Shown here: one piece after another, positions 45,703-54,673 of the stretch
Numbering within the stretch: position 1 is the first letter of the stretch
How the letters are laid out: every line of letters starts with the position of its first letter
Source: a bacterium
GTDB taxonomy: Bacteria; Myxococcota; UBA727; JAUIJE01
Direction: 5' to 3'
DNA length: 64,000 nt
NCBI GenBank assembly: GCA_030431455.1
Contig: JAUIJE010000018.1
Location: 76,115-140,114 of the forward strand
Notes under the pieces: generated by a model
Databases searched by the model: none
What the model was told of the DNA's origin: nothing
The model's input: only the letters and a program-made list of their open reading frames with translations
Translations under genes and position numbers: made by a program

Positions 45703-46829
45703 TCGGCGGCCGCGCCGACCTGAGCCGCGCACAGAACGTCGTGCTCAAGGTGGGCTCGGCGTTGCTCAAGACCGGGGGGGCCGCGTGTTTCGCCGCGCTG
45801 GCCGAGCAGACCGCGCAGCTGTGCGCCCAGGGCATGACCGTGACCTGGGTAAGCTCGGGGGCGATCGCCCTCGGGCTCGAGCCCATGGGGCTCGGGCAGC
45901 GGCCCACCGCCATCGGCCAGCTCCAGGCCGCGGCCGCCGCGGGGCAGGGACGTCTCATCTCCCACTGGCGCGCGGCGTTCGCCCCCCACGGCCGCGAGGT
46001 GGGCCAGGTGCTCCTCACCCACGCCGACCTCGAGGATCGGGTCCGCTACCTCAACGCGCGCAACGCGTTGGCCGCCTTGCTCGCCGCGGGGCTGGTCCCG
46101 GTGGTCAACGAAAACGACTCGGTGGCCACCGACGAAATCCGCTTCGGGGACAACGACAAGTTGGCCGCGCTCGTGGCCAGCCTGGTGGGCGCCGACGTGC
46201 TCGTCTTGCTCACCCAGGTCGACGGGATGATGACCGGTGACCCCAAAAAGGACCCCCACGCCACCCGGCTGTCCGAGGTGCGCGACATCGAGGCGGTGCG
46301 CCCCCTCGCCGCGGGCGCGGCGCTGTACGGCACCGGGGGCATGGCCTCGAAGCTGACCGCGGCGGAGATCGCGGGCCGCGAGGGCATCGCCACGGTGATC
46401 GCGCGCGGGGACGATGCCGGGGCGGTGGCGGCGGTGTTCGCGGGCGAAGACGTGGGCACGCTGTTCGTGCCCGGCCCCGCGCAGGTCAAGCGGGGGCGCC
46501 ACAAATGGATCGGCACGACCTTGCGCCCCAAGGGCCGGCTTTTGCTCGACGACGGCGCGGCCCGGGCGGTGTTGGCCAACAAGAGCCTGCTGCTCGCGGG
46601 GGTGGTCGAGGTCGACGGGGACTTCGTCGCCGGCGACGCCGTCGACCTCGTGGCCCCCGACGGCACGGTGATCGCGCGCGGGCTGTGCCAGGCCGCCGCG
46701 GTCGAGGTCGCGGCCTTGAAGGGCCTGCGCACCGCCGAGGCCCAGGCCAAGGTCGGCGCCGCCGTGCCCCAGCCCTTGGTGCACAAAGACGACCTCGCCC
46801 GCTTCTCCCCCGAGAGCGAAGCGGAGTAG
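45699..46829 (+). CDS. proB: Glutamate 5-kinase (ProB)
   Basis: A 376-aa amino-acid kinase for the first step of proline synthesis. NVVLKVGSALL, VTWVSSGAIALGLE, VNENDSVATDEIRFGDND and GTGGMASKLTAAEIA are the phosphate- and glutamate-binding motifs. A PUA domain occupies about residues 285-370 (RGRHKWIGTTLRPKGRLLLD). The start ATG overlaps the stop of the lipoprotein gene. proA follows after 33 nt that include a perfect palindrome. Confidence 0.95.
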   Translation: MIGGRADLSRAQNVVLKVGSALLKTGGAACFAALAEQTAQLCAQGMTVTWVSSGAIALGLEPMGLGQRPTAIGQLQAAAAAGQGRLISHWRAAFAPHGREVGQVLLTHADLEDRVRYLNARNALAALLAAGLVPVVNENDSVATDEIRFGDNDKLAALVASLVGADVLVLLTQVDGMMTGDPKKDPHATRLSEVRDIEAVRPLAAGAALYGTGGMASKLTAAEIAGREGIATVIARGDDAGAVAAVFAGEDVGTLFVPGPAQVKRGRHKWIGTTLRPKGRLLLDDGAARAVLANKSLLLAGVVEVDGDFVAGDAVDLVAPDGTVIARGLCQAAAVEVAALKGLRTAEAQAKVGAAVPQPLVHKDDLARFSPESEAE

Positions 46830-46843
46830 GCGGACCTGGGCGC

Positions 46844-46856
46844 GGGTTGTACAACC
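46844..46856. promoter_or_regulatory. Palindrome GGTTGTACAACC between proB and proA
   Basis: A perfect 12-bp inverted repeat centred at 46850/46851, 7 nt before the proA start. It could be a dimer-binding operator or an RNA hairpin that covers the proA ribosome site. No clear Shine-Dalgarno is visible next to proA. Confidence 0.35.
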
Positions 46857-46862
46857 ACACCC

Positions 46863-48131
46863 ATGACCGACTACGCCGGCATCGCCCAGTCCCTGGCCGC
46901 GCGCGCCCAAGCCGCGGCGGAGATCCTGCGCGCGGCGCCCACCGCCCAGAAAGACGCGTTTTTGCGCCGGCTGGCCGACGCCCTCGAGGCGCACCAAAGC
47001 CAGATCCTCGCGCGCAACCGGCTCGACATGGGGGCCGGTCGAGACCGTGGCCTGACCGCGGCCCTCCTCGACCGGCTCGAGCTCGACGAGGCGCGCATCG
47101 CCGGCATCGCCCAGCAGGTGCGCGACGTGGCCCGGCTCCCCGACCCGGTGGGCGCGCTCACCCCGTGGCAAAAACAAAGCAGTGGCATTGAGGTCGCGCG
47201 GATGCGCGTCCCCCTCGGCGTGGTCCTGATGGTGTACGAGTCCCGGCCCAACGTCACCGTCGACACCGCCGCGCTCTGTCTCAAGGCCGGCAACGCGGTC
47301 ATCCTGCGGGGGGGCAAAGAGGCGTTTCAGACCAACCAGGCGCTGAGCGACCTGGTGCGCCAAGCGTTGCGCGACGAGGGCCTGCCCGACGACGGGGCGG
47401 TGTTCGTCGACGACACCGCGCGCGACCTGCTGTACCGCTTGCTCGAGCAGTCCGGCCGCATCGACCTCGCCATCCCCCGCGGGGGCACGTCGCTCATCGA
47501 GGCGGTGGACGCCCACGCCAAGGTCCCGGTGCTGCAGCATTACCAAGGCATCTGCCACGTCTACGTGCACCAGGCCGCCGACCTCGACATGGCCGAGCGC
47601 ATCACCATCAATGCCAAGGTCCAGCGCCCGGGGGTGTGCAACGCGGCCGAGGGCCTCATCGTCGACGAAGCGGTGGCGCGGGCGTTTCTGCCTCGGGTCG
47701 TGGCCGAACTCATCTCCCGCGGGGTCGAGGTGCGCGGCTGTGACAAGACCGCCGCCCTCGCCGACGGGGTGGTGCCGGCGGGGCCCGCGGACTTCGACAC
47801 CGAGTTTTTGGACCTGACCTTGGCGGTCAAGGTCGTGGCCGGCCTCGACGAGGCCCTCGCGTTCATCGCCCAGCACGGCTCAGGCCACACCGAGTCCATC
47901 ATCACCACCGACGAGGACGCGGCCGCCCGGTTCGTGCGCACGGTGGACGCGAGCTGCGTGCTGCACAACGCCTCGACCCGGTTCAACGACGGGGGCGCGC
48001 TCGGCCTCGGGGCCGAGCTCGGAATCTCGACCACCAAGCTGCACGCCTACGGACCCATGGGCCTCGAAGAGCTGTGCACGCGGAAGTTCGTGGTGCGGGG
48101 CACGGGACAAACGCGGGGTGACGTGCCGTGA
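46863..48131 (+). CDS. proA: Gamma-glutamyl phosphate reductase (ProA)
   Basis: A 422-aa NADPH-dependent enzyme producing glutamate-5-semialdehyde. Typical blocks are [53 protein letters not shown], the active-site Cys in [15 protein letters not shown] and [22 protein letters not shown]. Full-length for the family. The stop overlaps the aspartate kinase start as GTGA. Confidence 0.96.
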   Translation: MTDYAGIAQSLAARAQAAAEILRAAPTAQKDAFLRRLADALEAHQSQILARNRLDMGAGRDRGLTAALLDRLELDEARIAGIAQQVRDVARLPDPVGALTPWQKQSSGIEVARMRVPLGVVLMVYESRPNVTVDTAALCLKAGNAVILRGGKEAFQTNQALSDLVRQALRDEGLPDDGAVFVDDTARDLLYRLLEQSGRIDLAIPRGGTSLIEAVDAHAKVPVLQHYQGICHVYVHQAADLDMAERITINAKVQRPGVCNAAEGLIVDEAVARAFLPRVVAELISRGVEVRGCDKTAALADGVVPAGPADFDTEFLDLTLAVKVVAGLDEALAFIAQHGSGHTESIITTDEDAAARFVRTVDASCVLHNASTRFNDGGALGLGAELGISTTKLHAYGPMGLEELCTRKFVVRGTGQTRGDVP

Positions 48132-49285
48132 GCATCATCGTGCAGAAATACGGCGGCTCGTCGGTCAAAGACCCGGCCCACATCCAAAAGGTCGCGGGCC
48201 TGATCAAGACCCGCCGCGACGAGGGCCACGCGGTGTGTGTGGTGGTGAGCGCGATGGGCGAGACCACCGACGACCTCTTGGCCCAGGCCCGCCAAATCAC
48301 CGCCACCCCGTCCCGGCGCGAACTCGACATGCTCCTCACCTGCGGCGAGCGGGCGACGATGGCGCTTTTGGCCATGGCGCTGCACGAATGTGGGGTGGAG
48401 TGCATCTCGTTCACCGGGAGCCAGTCGGGCATCATCACCAACGACGCGCACAGCGGCGCCCGCATCCTCGAGGTGCGGCCCTACCGGGTCCAGGACGAGC
48501 TCGAGCGCGGCCGGGTGGTGATCGTGGCCGGCTTCCAAGGGGTCAGCTACAAAAAAGAGATCACCACCCTCGGGCGCGGGGGCTCGGACACCACTGCAGT
48601 GGCATTGGCGGCGGCCCTCGCCGCGGAAGCGTGCGAGATCTACTCGGACGTGCCCGGGGTGTTCACCGCCGACCCCCGGGTGGTGGCCGACGCGCGCAAG
48701 CTCGACCAGCTCGACCCCGACCAGATGCTCGCCCTTGCCGCCGGGGGGGCCAAGGTCCTGGCCCAGGAGGCGGTGGCCTTCGCCCGGGAGCGGGGCATCG
48801 CCTTGTACGCGCGCCAAACCGGTTCTGACGATGCAGGCACATTGGTGCGGCGCGACGGGCCGGTGGGGCACAACACCGTGGCCTTGGCCCACCGCGACCG
48901 GGTCCTGACCCTCACCGCCCCGGACCCGACCCAGCTGTGGACCCTGGAGCAGACGGTGCAAAAACACGGCGCCCAGGTCTCTTGGGCCTTCGCCGGCCCC
49001 GCCGGCGGCATCCTCGCGGTGCCGCTCGACGACGCCCACGGCATCCGCGACGCCCTCGGCCCCGACGTCGCCCTGCACGACGAGTGGGGCACGGTCACCG
49101 TCACCGGGCGCTCGCCCGCGTACATCGGGGGCGGCGGCCCGGTCGCGGCCCGGCTGCTGTCCGCGGGCATCACCGCCCACGGCATGTTGTGCGTGCCGGG
49201 GGCGGTCACCGCGCTGATCTCGTCCGACGACGTGCGCCCGGCCCTCCAGGGCTTGCATGACGCACTGCGCACCGAGATCAACTAA
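48128..49285 (+). CDS. lysC: Aspartate kinase
   Basis: A 385-aa monofunctional aspartokinase making beta-aspartyl phosphate. [63 protein letters not shown] and [11 protein letters not shown] form the kinase domain. Two ACT-like domains follow (about 255-385; [21 protein letters not shown]), the usual lysine/threonine feedback site. The GTG start overlaps proA by 4 nt. Co-transcription with proBA is unusual, and both pathways use acyl-phosphate intermediates. Confidence 0.94.
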   Translation: MSIIVQKYGGSSVKDPAHIQKVAGLIKTRRDEGHAVCVVVSAMGETTDDLLAQARQITATPSRRELDMLLTCGERATMALLAMALHECGVECISFTGSQSGIITNDAHSGARILEVRPYRVQDELERGRVVIVAGFQGVSYKKEITTLGRGGSDTTAVALAAALAAEACEIYSDVPGVFTADPRVVADARKLDQLDPDQMLALAAGGAKVLAQEAVAFARERGIALYARQTGSDDAGTLVRRDGPVGHNTVALAHRDRVLTLTAPDPTQLWTLEQTVQKHGAQVSWAFAGPAGGILAVPLDDAHGIRDALGPDVALHDEWGTVTVTGRSPAYIGGGGPVAARLLSAGITAHGMLCVPGAVTALISSDDVRPALQGLHDALRTEIN

Positions 49286-49516
49286 GCCCCCCGTTGGCGG
49301 GGGAGTTCCTCCCCACAGGCTGAGGTTTCGGGATGCGCGCGGCCCGCCCTCCATCGGACGATCGACCGACCCCGGCGGGGCCGGGCCCCGGCCCGGGTTG
49401 TAGGCAAACACCCACATCGATCGATCCGGTCCCATGTGGGATAAAAACGTTCATGGGCGGTCGCTTCATACATGGCGCGGCCACCTCCTGACCATCCTGC
49501 CGAGCACGGAGTCGAG
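49286..49516. promoter_or_regulatory. Intergenic region before the MYXO-CTERM peptidase-like gene
   Basis: Beyond the hairpins, an inverted repeat CCCACAT (49411-49417) / ATGTGGG (49434-49440) flanks a 16-nt spacer and is followed by ATAAAAA. It may be an operator or core promoter. No coding sequence is seen in these 231 bp. Confidence 0.35.
49287..49314 (+). terminator. Overlapping GC hairpins at the end of the proBA-lysC operon
   Basis: CCCCC-GTTGGC-GGGGG (49288-49303) and GGGGA-GTTCC-TCCCC (49300-49314) share the same G run, so only one can form at a time. No T run follows. They may end transcription with a factor or act as a 3' stabiliser. Confidence 0.45.
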
Positions 49517-51901
49517 ATGCTGCGCCTCTTCTCTTCTTGGGCCACCCTGGCCGTGATTCTGACCTGCGGGTTTTCCGCGCACGCCGACGAGGACCGTCCG
49601 CACCCCGGGGGCCTGCAGGGCACGCACCCCTTCTTCGTCGAGGACGCCGACGACGCCCGGGTGTTGCACGGCACCGCCGAGCTGTTCGAGCGCGGCCCCG
49701 ACCGCGAGCTTCTGCAGGCCCTGACCAAGCCGCGGTTGTCCGACGAGACCCTCGACGCCCTCGAGGCCGCGGGCGCGCCCCGGGGCGCGGGGACCGCCGC
49801 GCTGGCCGACGGGGGCGTGGGCAGCATGCTCACCGCCACCGCCTTGGACGGCAATGTCTTTGTGGTCGAGGGCATCGACCCGGTGGTGGTCCAGACCAAC
49901 CAGGGCCCGATGTTCAACCACAACGGGGGCGCGTTCAACGAGGTGATCAACGCGGTCTGGTCGTTGGCCGGTGACGAGTTCGACTTCATCACCGTGTTCA
50001 CCACGTTCGATGACCCCGGCGCCGCGGGGTACTACTTCCCGCTGCAGCGGCAGGTGACAAACATCGGCGAGTGCAACCCCCAGCAACAGATTTACGACGG
50101 CTGCGTGTTCAGTCAGTTTCCGCCCCAGTTCGGCGAGGTCGAGCTCGACGGCTTCGTCTTCATGAACAGCGTCGACTACTGGCGCGGCTGGGACATCAAC
50201 TACTCGGGGGGGGCCAAGGAGCTGAGCGATTGGGACGCCTCGGTGTACGCGGTGATGGGCCAGGAGGTCACCCACCAGTGGCTCGCGACCATGCGGTTCA
50301 TCGACCCGCGCAACAGCGCGCTGTCGTACAAGCTCCTCGGCCGCGACGGCAGCCACTGGGCCGCCTGGGTGCAATCGGACGCCAGCGTGCAAGACGGCTG
50401 GGAATGGGAAGAGCTCGAGGACGGGACCTTTCGAGCGGTGTCGTTGATGGACGGCTTCTCCACCCTCGACCTGTACGCGCTGGGGGTGTTGCCATCCAAT
50501 GCCGCTGAACCGTTCTACTTCATCGACAACGCGGTGCTGAAACCCATCCCCGGGTTCATCTCCCAGCAGCCCTTGCCCGCGGACGCGGCCCTGCAGCTGC
50601 CCGACCCGGGGTTCATTTCCAGCTTTGGCTACAACATCGAGGTCACCGGCAACCGGGTGGACCTCGTGATCGACGATGTGGTGCAGGCCGAAGGCGGGGT
50701 GCGTTGCCCGTCGCCGGACGACGCCCAGAAAGCGTACCGCCAGGCGGTGGTGTTGGTGACGTCCCCGACCCAGGGGGCCGGGTTCGTCGGGGCCTACGTC
50801 AACGAGCTCGAGGAGGTGATGCAGAACTGGGAGGGCTGGTTCACCGATCGCACCCGCGGTGGTCTCAAGATTTGCACCGGCCCCGGCGAGCCGTGCGAAC
50901 ACGCCACGGTGACCATCACCGGGGGCAGCACCGACCGCGACGGTGACATCGTCGACCCCGGCGACGATTTTTCGCTCTCCGTGCGGGTCGCGGCCGAAGG
51001 CGAAGCCGTCACCGGCAGCGTCGTCCAGGTCGCCCTCGAGGGGGCGGGGGCCGAGCACGCCACCTTGTTGAACGACACGTTTGACCTCGAGTCGCTTTTG
51101 GTGGAGAGCCCCGAAGAGCTGTCCATCGGCGTGGAGCTGTCGGGCGATTACCCCTGCGGGGACGAGTTGGTTTTTGTGGTCACCTTCACCGGCGACAACG
51201 CCGAGACGGTGCAGGAGCGGTTCTTCGTGCGGCCCGGCCTCGAGAAGGTCTGGGAGACGACGTTCTCGGGCAGCAGCGAGGAGTTCGAGTTTGAAGGCGA
51301 CAGCCTGACCGGCGCCTTCTTGCAGGCTTCGGTCACCACCACGTGCGACATGTCGTCGATCACCCCCGCCAAAGACGCGTCCCCCGAGGGCAACGGCGCG
51401 GTGGTGACGTCGACCGACTTGTGGCTGACGGGCACGACCACGGTGCGCACCCCCGAGATCGAACTCGGAGAGGCCCAGTCGCCCGAGGTGCAGTTTGCGT
51501 TCTGGCTCGCGGGCGAGGGCGGGACCATCACCGTGATGCTGCAGGGTGACGGCGGCGATTGGGTCGAGGCCCTCACCATCGATGATTCGTTGGCGCGGAC
51601 CCGGTGGCAGACCGCGAGCGTCTCTGTGGAGAGCGGGTTGGGGGAAGTCCCTGAGGCCCTGCGGGTGGCGTTCGTGGGCGACGGCAACGGCGTGGAGCTG
51701 GGCATCGACGATGTCGTGGTCTACCAAGCGGCCGGCGCGTGTTTCGTCGAGGAGGTCGAGCCCGAGCCCACCGGTGATGGCGGCCCGCTGCCCGGCTGCG
51801 ACTGCGACAGCAGCCGCGATGGCTCGCCGCTGGCCGCGGGCTTGGGCGGGTTGTTGGTGCTGGGTTTGGTCCGGCGTCGTCGAGGTGTGCGCGCCTCATG
51901 A
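49517..51901 (+). CDS. Secreted peptidase-like protein with MYXO-CTERM anchor
   Basis: A 794-aa surface protein. Signal peptide MLRLFSSWATLAVILTCGFSAHA; then a region (about 100-310) with FDFITVFTTF and VYAVMGQEVTHQWLA. The last resembles a gluzincin HEXXH helix, but the first His is Gln, so zinc catalysis may be lost. A Pro-rich beta domain follows (CEHATVTITGGSTDRDGDIVDPGDDF), then a jelly-roll-like domain (TVRTPEIELGE, LGIDDVVVYQAAGACF). The end is GCDCDSSRDGSPLAAG, a hydrophobic helix and RRRR, a MYXO-CTERM sorting signal. GGAG lies 5 nt before the ATG. The HAD gene overlaps its stop. Confidence 0.8.
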   Translation: MLRLFSSWATLAVILTCGFSAHADEDRPHPGGLQGTHPFFVEDADDARVLHGTAELFERGPDRELLQALTKPRLSDETLDALEAAGAPRGAGTAALADGGVGSMLTATALDGNVFVVEGIDPVVVQTNQGPMFNHNGGAFNEVINAVWSLAGDEFDFITVFTTFDDPGAAGYYFPLQRQVTNIGECNPQQQIYDGCVFSQFPPQFGEVELDGFVFMNSVDYWRGWDINYSGGAKELSDWDASVYAVMGQEVTHQWLATMRFIDPRNSALSYKLLGRDGSHWAAWVQSDASVQDGWEWEELEDGTFRAVSLMDGFSTLDLYALGVLPSNAAEPFYFIDNAVLKPIPGFISQQPLPADAALQLPDPGFISSFGYNIEVTGNRVDLVIDDVVQAEGGVRCPSPDDAQKAYRQAVVLVTSPTQGAGFVGAYVNELEEVMQNWEGWFTDRTRGGLKICTGPGEPCEHATVTITGGSTDRDGDIVDPGDDFSLSVRVAAEGEAVTGSVVQVALEGAGAEHATLLNDTFDLESLLVESPEELSIGVELSGDYPCGDELVFVVTFTGDNAETVQERFFVRPGLEKVWETTFSGSSEEFEFEGDSLTGAFLQASVTTTCDMSSITPAKDASPEGNGAVVTSTDLWLTGTTTVRTPEIELGEAQSPEVQFAFWLAGEGGTITVMLQGDGGDWVEALTIDDSLARTRWQTASVSVESGLGEVPEALRVAFVGDGNGVELGIDDVVVYQAAGACFVEEVEPEPTGDGGPLPGCDCDSSRDGSPLAAGLGGLLVLGLVRRRRGVRAS

Positions 51902-52551
51902 CGGTTCGTGCGATTCTGTTCGACCTCGACGGGACCCTTGTCGACTCGGCGCCCGCGATCTGTGACGCCGCCGCGGCGGCGCTGCGCGAGCAGGGCCACG
52001 GGGTCGAGCCCGCCGACGTGCGGCCTCACCTCGGGGCCCCCCTCGACGAGCTGTACCGGACGTTCGCCCCGCGCTGGGACGAAGAGCGCTTCGTGGTGTT
52101 CCGCGACCGCTACATCCACCACCACGACGACCACTACGCGGTGGTGCCCTCCGTGTTCGACGGGGTGCGGGACGTGCTCTCCGCGCTCGGGCAACGGTTT
52201 CTCGTCGGGGTGGCCACGACCAAACCCACCGCCCGGGCCCACCGCACGTTGGTGGACGCGTCCTTGCTCGACCTGGTGCACCACCCCCAAGGCACCGACG
52301 AGGGGATGCGGGCCAAGCCCCATCCAGACGTGATTCTGCGCGCGTGTGCAGCGCTGTCGGTGGCGCCGGGGGAGGTGTTGATGGTCGGCGACACCCTGCG
52401 CGACGTCGAGGCCGCCCACCGCGCGGGGGCGCGCTCGGTGGCGATCAGCCACCACCACGACCATCACGGTCGCGCGGCCACGTTCGGCGCCCACCATCAC
52501 GTCACCGATATGTGGGCCATCCTCGGTGTCATCGAGGCCCTCGACCGGTAG
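51898..52551 (+). CDS. HAD-family phosphatase (Gph-like), His-rich
   Basis: A 217-aa hydrolase. LFDLDGTLVDSAPAI holds the nucleophile Asp, VGVATTKPTARA the Thr motif II, AKPHPDVIL the Lys and MVGDTLRDVEAAHRAG the acidic motif IV, as in phosphoglycolate phosphatase. The cap domain has YIHHHDDHY, and the C-terminal loop has HHHDHH and GAHHH, which is unusual and could bind metal. The ATG overlaps the upstream stop. Confidence 0.87.
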   Translation: MTVRAILFDLDGTLVDSAPAICDAAAAALREQGHGVEPADVRPHLGAPLDELYRTFAPRWDEERFVVFRDRYIHHHDDHYAVVPSVFDGVRDVLSALGQRFLVGVATTKPTARAHRTLVDASLLDLVHHPQGTDEGMRAKPHPDVILRACAALSVAPGEVLMVGDTLRDVEAAHRAGARSVAISHHHDHHGRAATFGAHHHVTDMWAILGVIEALDR

Positions 52552-52571
52552 GCCGCGGGCGCCGCCCCGGA

Positions 52572-54419
52572 TCAATAAAAGCCGAGGTTGAGCAGGATGT
52601 CGATGTCCTCGGCGGGGACGCGGACCTCGGCGCGCTCGCCGGTGAGGCACGGGCAGGCGGTGCAGTCATCGCCGGGGTTGTCGACGAGCACGTCGACAAA
52701 GAAGGGCAGGGCCCCTTGATCGATGAGCCAGTTCATCAGGGCCAGGGTGCGTTGCTCGTTGGGCGGGGTCGCGCCCCAGGGGTTGTTGCAGCGGGCCACG
52801 TCGTAAAAGAGCACGATCTCTTCGTTGCAGGGCGGAGGCGCGATCAGCCCGGGTTGGTTGGGGTCCAGTGACATGCCGTCGCAGGTCACCCGCAACAGGC
52901 AGCTGCTCGAGCTCGGGGTGTTGCCGTTGTCAAAACACGTGACGCAGTCGGCGGACGCCTCGAACGCGACCCCGTCGGGAGACTCGATGATCGCGGGCTG
53001 GCCGTCAGGTCCGACCACCGGGGCGAAGGGGGTCTCGTAGCAGGTGCCGGTCTGGGTGTCGTCGCAGGTATCGGACAGCACGTCCCCCGTGGCAATGTCG
53101 ATGCATCGCAGGCAGTCCTGCCCGTCGGGGCCGGCGTAGGGGAAACACTCTTCGTTCATGCAGTCGCTGTACACCCGCTCGTCGGTGTCTGGTGCATAGC
53201 AGGTGGTGCAGGCTTGGCCGTCGGCGCCCGCCTGGTCCGCGCACACCGGCGGCTCCAGCGGGCCCTCGCTCTCGCACCGGGTGTAGACCTCGACGCCGTC
53301 GGCGCGGCAGACCAGGCACTGCTCCTCGGGGGGCGCGGGGTCTCCGCCGGGGTCGGGGGCGGCGAAGTTCATGTTCTCGACCGTACACACCAGGCCCTGG
53401 TCGCCGTCGCCCACACATTGGACCTCGACCACGTCCGGCGCCTGCTCGAGGGGGCAGGACCGGCAGATGGTCCCGTCGCTGCCCACCGTCGTCGTGCACG
53501 GGGGCGGGGGAGGACAGCTGACGTTGGCGTCTTCGCAGTCGTTCCGGGCGCAGGCGCTGTGCAGCAGCTGGCCTTGCTCGCCGATGCAGATGGTGCAGGT
53601 CTGTTCGGTGAAGCGCAGCACCTCACAGAACGTGGGCGGGGGCTCGTCCTCGCAGGACACATCGGTGAGGGTCCCGAAGCTGTCGGTGCACACCTGACAG
53701 GCCAGGCCGTCGACGGAGATGAACGACTCACACACCGCCCCGCCCCCCTGCTGGGGCGAGCAGCTCTGGAACACCATCATGCCGCTGTCGTCGAAGCACT
53801 CCACGCAGCTGCCCTGGTCGTCCCCGTAGGCGACGCATTGGCTCGGCTCGACATCGACCGGGTCGCAGCTCACAAACGCGAACTCGTCCCCCAAAAAACA
53901 CTCCTGACAGGTCAGGCCATCGGAGCGGGTCACCTCCTCGCACCGGTCAAACGCCGGGGTGCAGCTGGTCGAGACCGGGGTGCCGTCCGCGTCGAAGCAG
54001 ACCTCGCAGTTGTCGCCTTCGCGGTTGGCGTCTTCCACCGGCTCACAGTGGTCGGCGGTGACGTCGCCGGCCACCGCGCAATCGTCGTACACCACCGTGC
54101 CGTCGTCGGTGCGGCAGGTCTGGCAGGCGTCGCCGTACGCGTTCACCCGCTCGACGCAGCGGGCGGTCTCGGGGGTGCCGCAGATGCGGCCGGTGCCGTC
54201 GCATTCCGCACACCGCAGGCCATCTTCCTCGTCGGCCACGCCCTGGCACCGGGCGTTGGTCGACACGCAGCCGTTGTCGCAGGTGCGGTCGGTCTCCACC
54301 TCGCGCGGGCCGTCGAGTCCGTCGCCTTCCGGGATCGGGCAGGCCGCGAGCGAGACAGGGAGCAGGCTGAGCAGGAGCAGACGGGCGAACTTCACACCGT
54401 TCAAGTTAGCAGCCGACAT
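52572..54419 (-). CDS. Lipoprotein with eleven Cys-rich repeats
   Basis: A 615-aa exported protein. The lipobox SLAAC follows a hydrophobic signal. From about residue 75 to 540 a unit of about 35-45 aa recurs eleven times: Cys, 8-12 residues often ending in DG, Cys-x2-Cys, 10-13 residues with a Gly, Cys. Examples are CEEVTRSDGLTCQECF and CADQAGADGQACTTCY. The last 75 residues are not repeats and hold CTACPCLTG. Four Cys per unit suggest two disulfides or metal sites. ATG 54419 was chosen; GTG 54395 is an alternative. No known domain recognised. Confidence 0.75.
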   Translation of the reverse strand: MSAANLNGVKFARLLLLSLLPVSLAACPIPEGDGLDGPREVETDRTCDNGCVSTNARCQGVADEEDGLRCAECDGTGRICGTPETARCVERVNAYGDACQTCRTDDGTVVYDDCAVAGDVTADHCEPVEDANREGDNCEVCFDADGTPVSTSCTPAFDRCEEVTRSDGLTCQECFLGDEFAFVSCDPVDVEPSQCVAYGDDQGSCVECFDDSGMMVFQSCSPQQGGGAVCESFISVDGLACQVCTDSFGTLTDVSCEDEPPPTFCEVLRFTEQTCTICIGEQGQLLHSACARNDCEDANVSCPPPPPCTTTVGSDGTICRSCPLEQAPDVVEVQCVGDGDQGLVCTVENMNFAAPDPGGDPAPPEEQCLVCRADGVEVYTRCESEGPLEPPVCADQAGADGQACTTCYAPDTDERVYSDCMNEECFPYAGPDGQDCLRCIDIATGDVLSDTCDDTQTGTCYETPFAPVVGPDGQPAIIESPDGVAFEASADCVTCFDNGNTPSSSSCLLRVTCDGMSLDPNQPGLIAPPPCNEEIVLFYDVARCNNPWGATPPNEQRTLALMNWLIDQGALPFFVDVLVDNPGDDCTACPCLTGERAEVRVPAEDIDILLNLGFY

Positions 54420-54673
54420 GCCAGCCCGCGCCCCGTAAAAAAGAGAAATGATCTCAACCAGTAAGCGTCTCCCGGGACCGGGCCGGGGCGTCGAAAGTGC
54501 GGGGTCGAGGTCGCAGCACGTGTCATTTGTCGTCACGGCGACATGGGCACCGAGGTGGGGCGGTGCAGGGAAGGGTGTGATTGTGTCTTTTCAAGCGGCG
54601 ACTTGCATGGCACACGTTCGAGGTTGCTCGGTGTTGAGCGTGTTTCGCCCAGCGCGGCGAATGAGAGGATCAC

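Noticed and set aside
49466-51727. A 753-codon minus-strand open frame
   Set aside because: Antisense shadow of the MYXO-CTERM peptidase-like gene, which has signal peptide, domains and a sorting tail.
54427-54455. Small GAGA/TCTC hairpin with a T run on the minus strand
   Set aside because: Only a 4-bp stem, located upstream of the Cys-rich lipoprotein start; not enough for an attenuator call.
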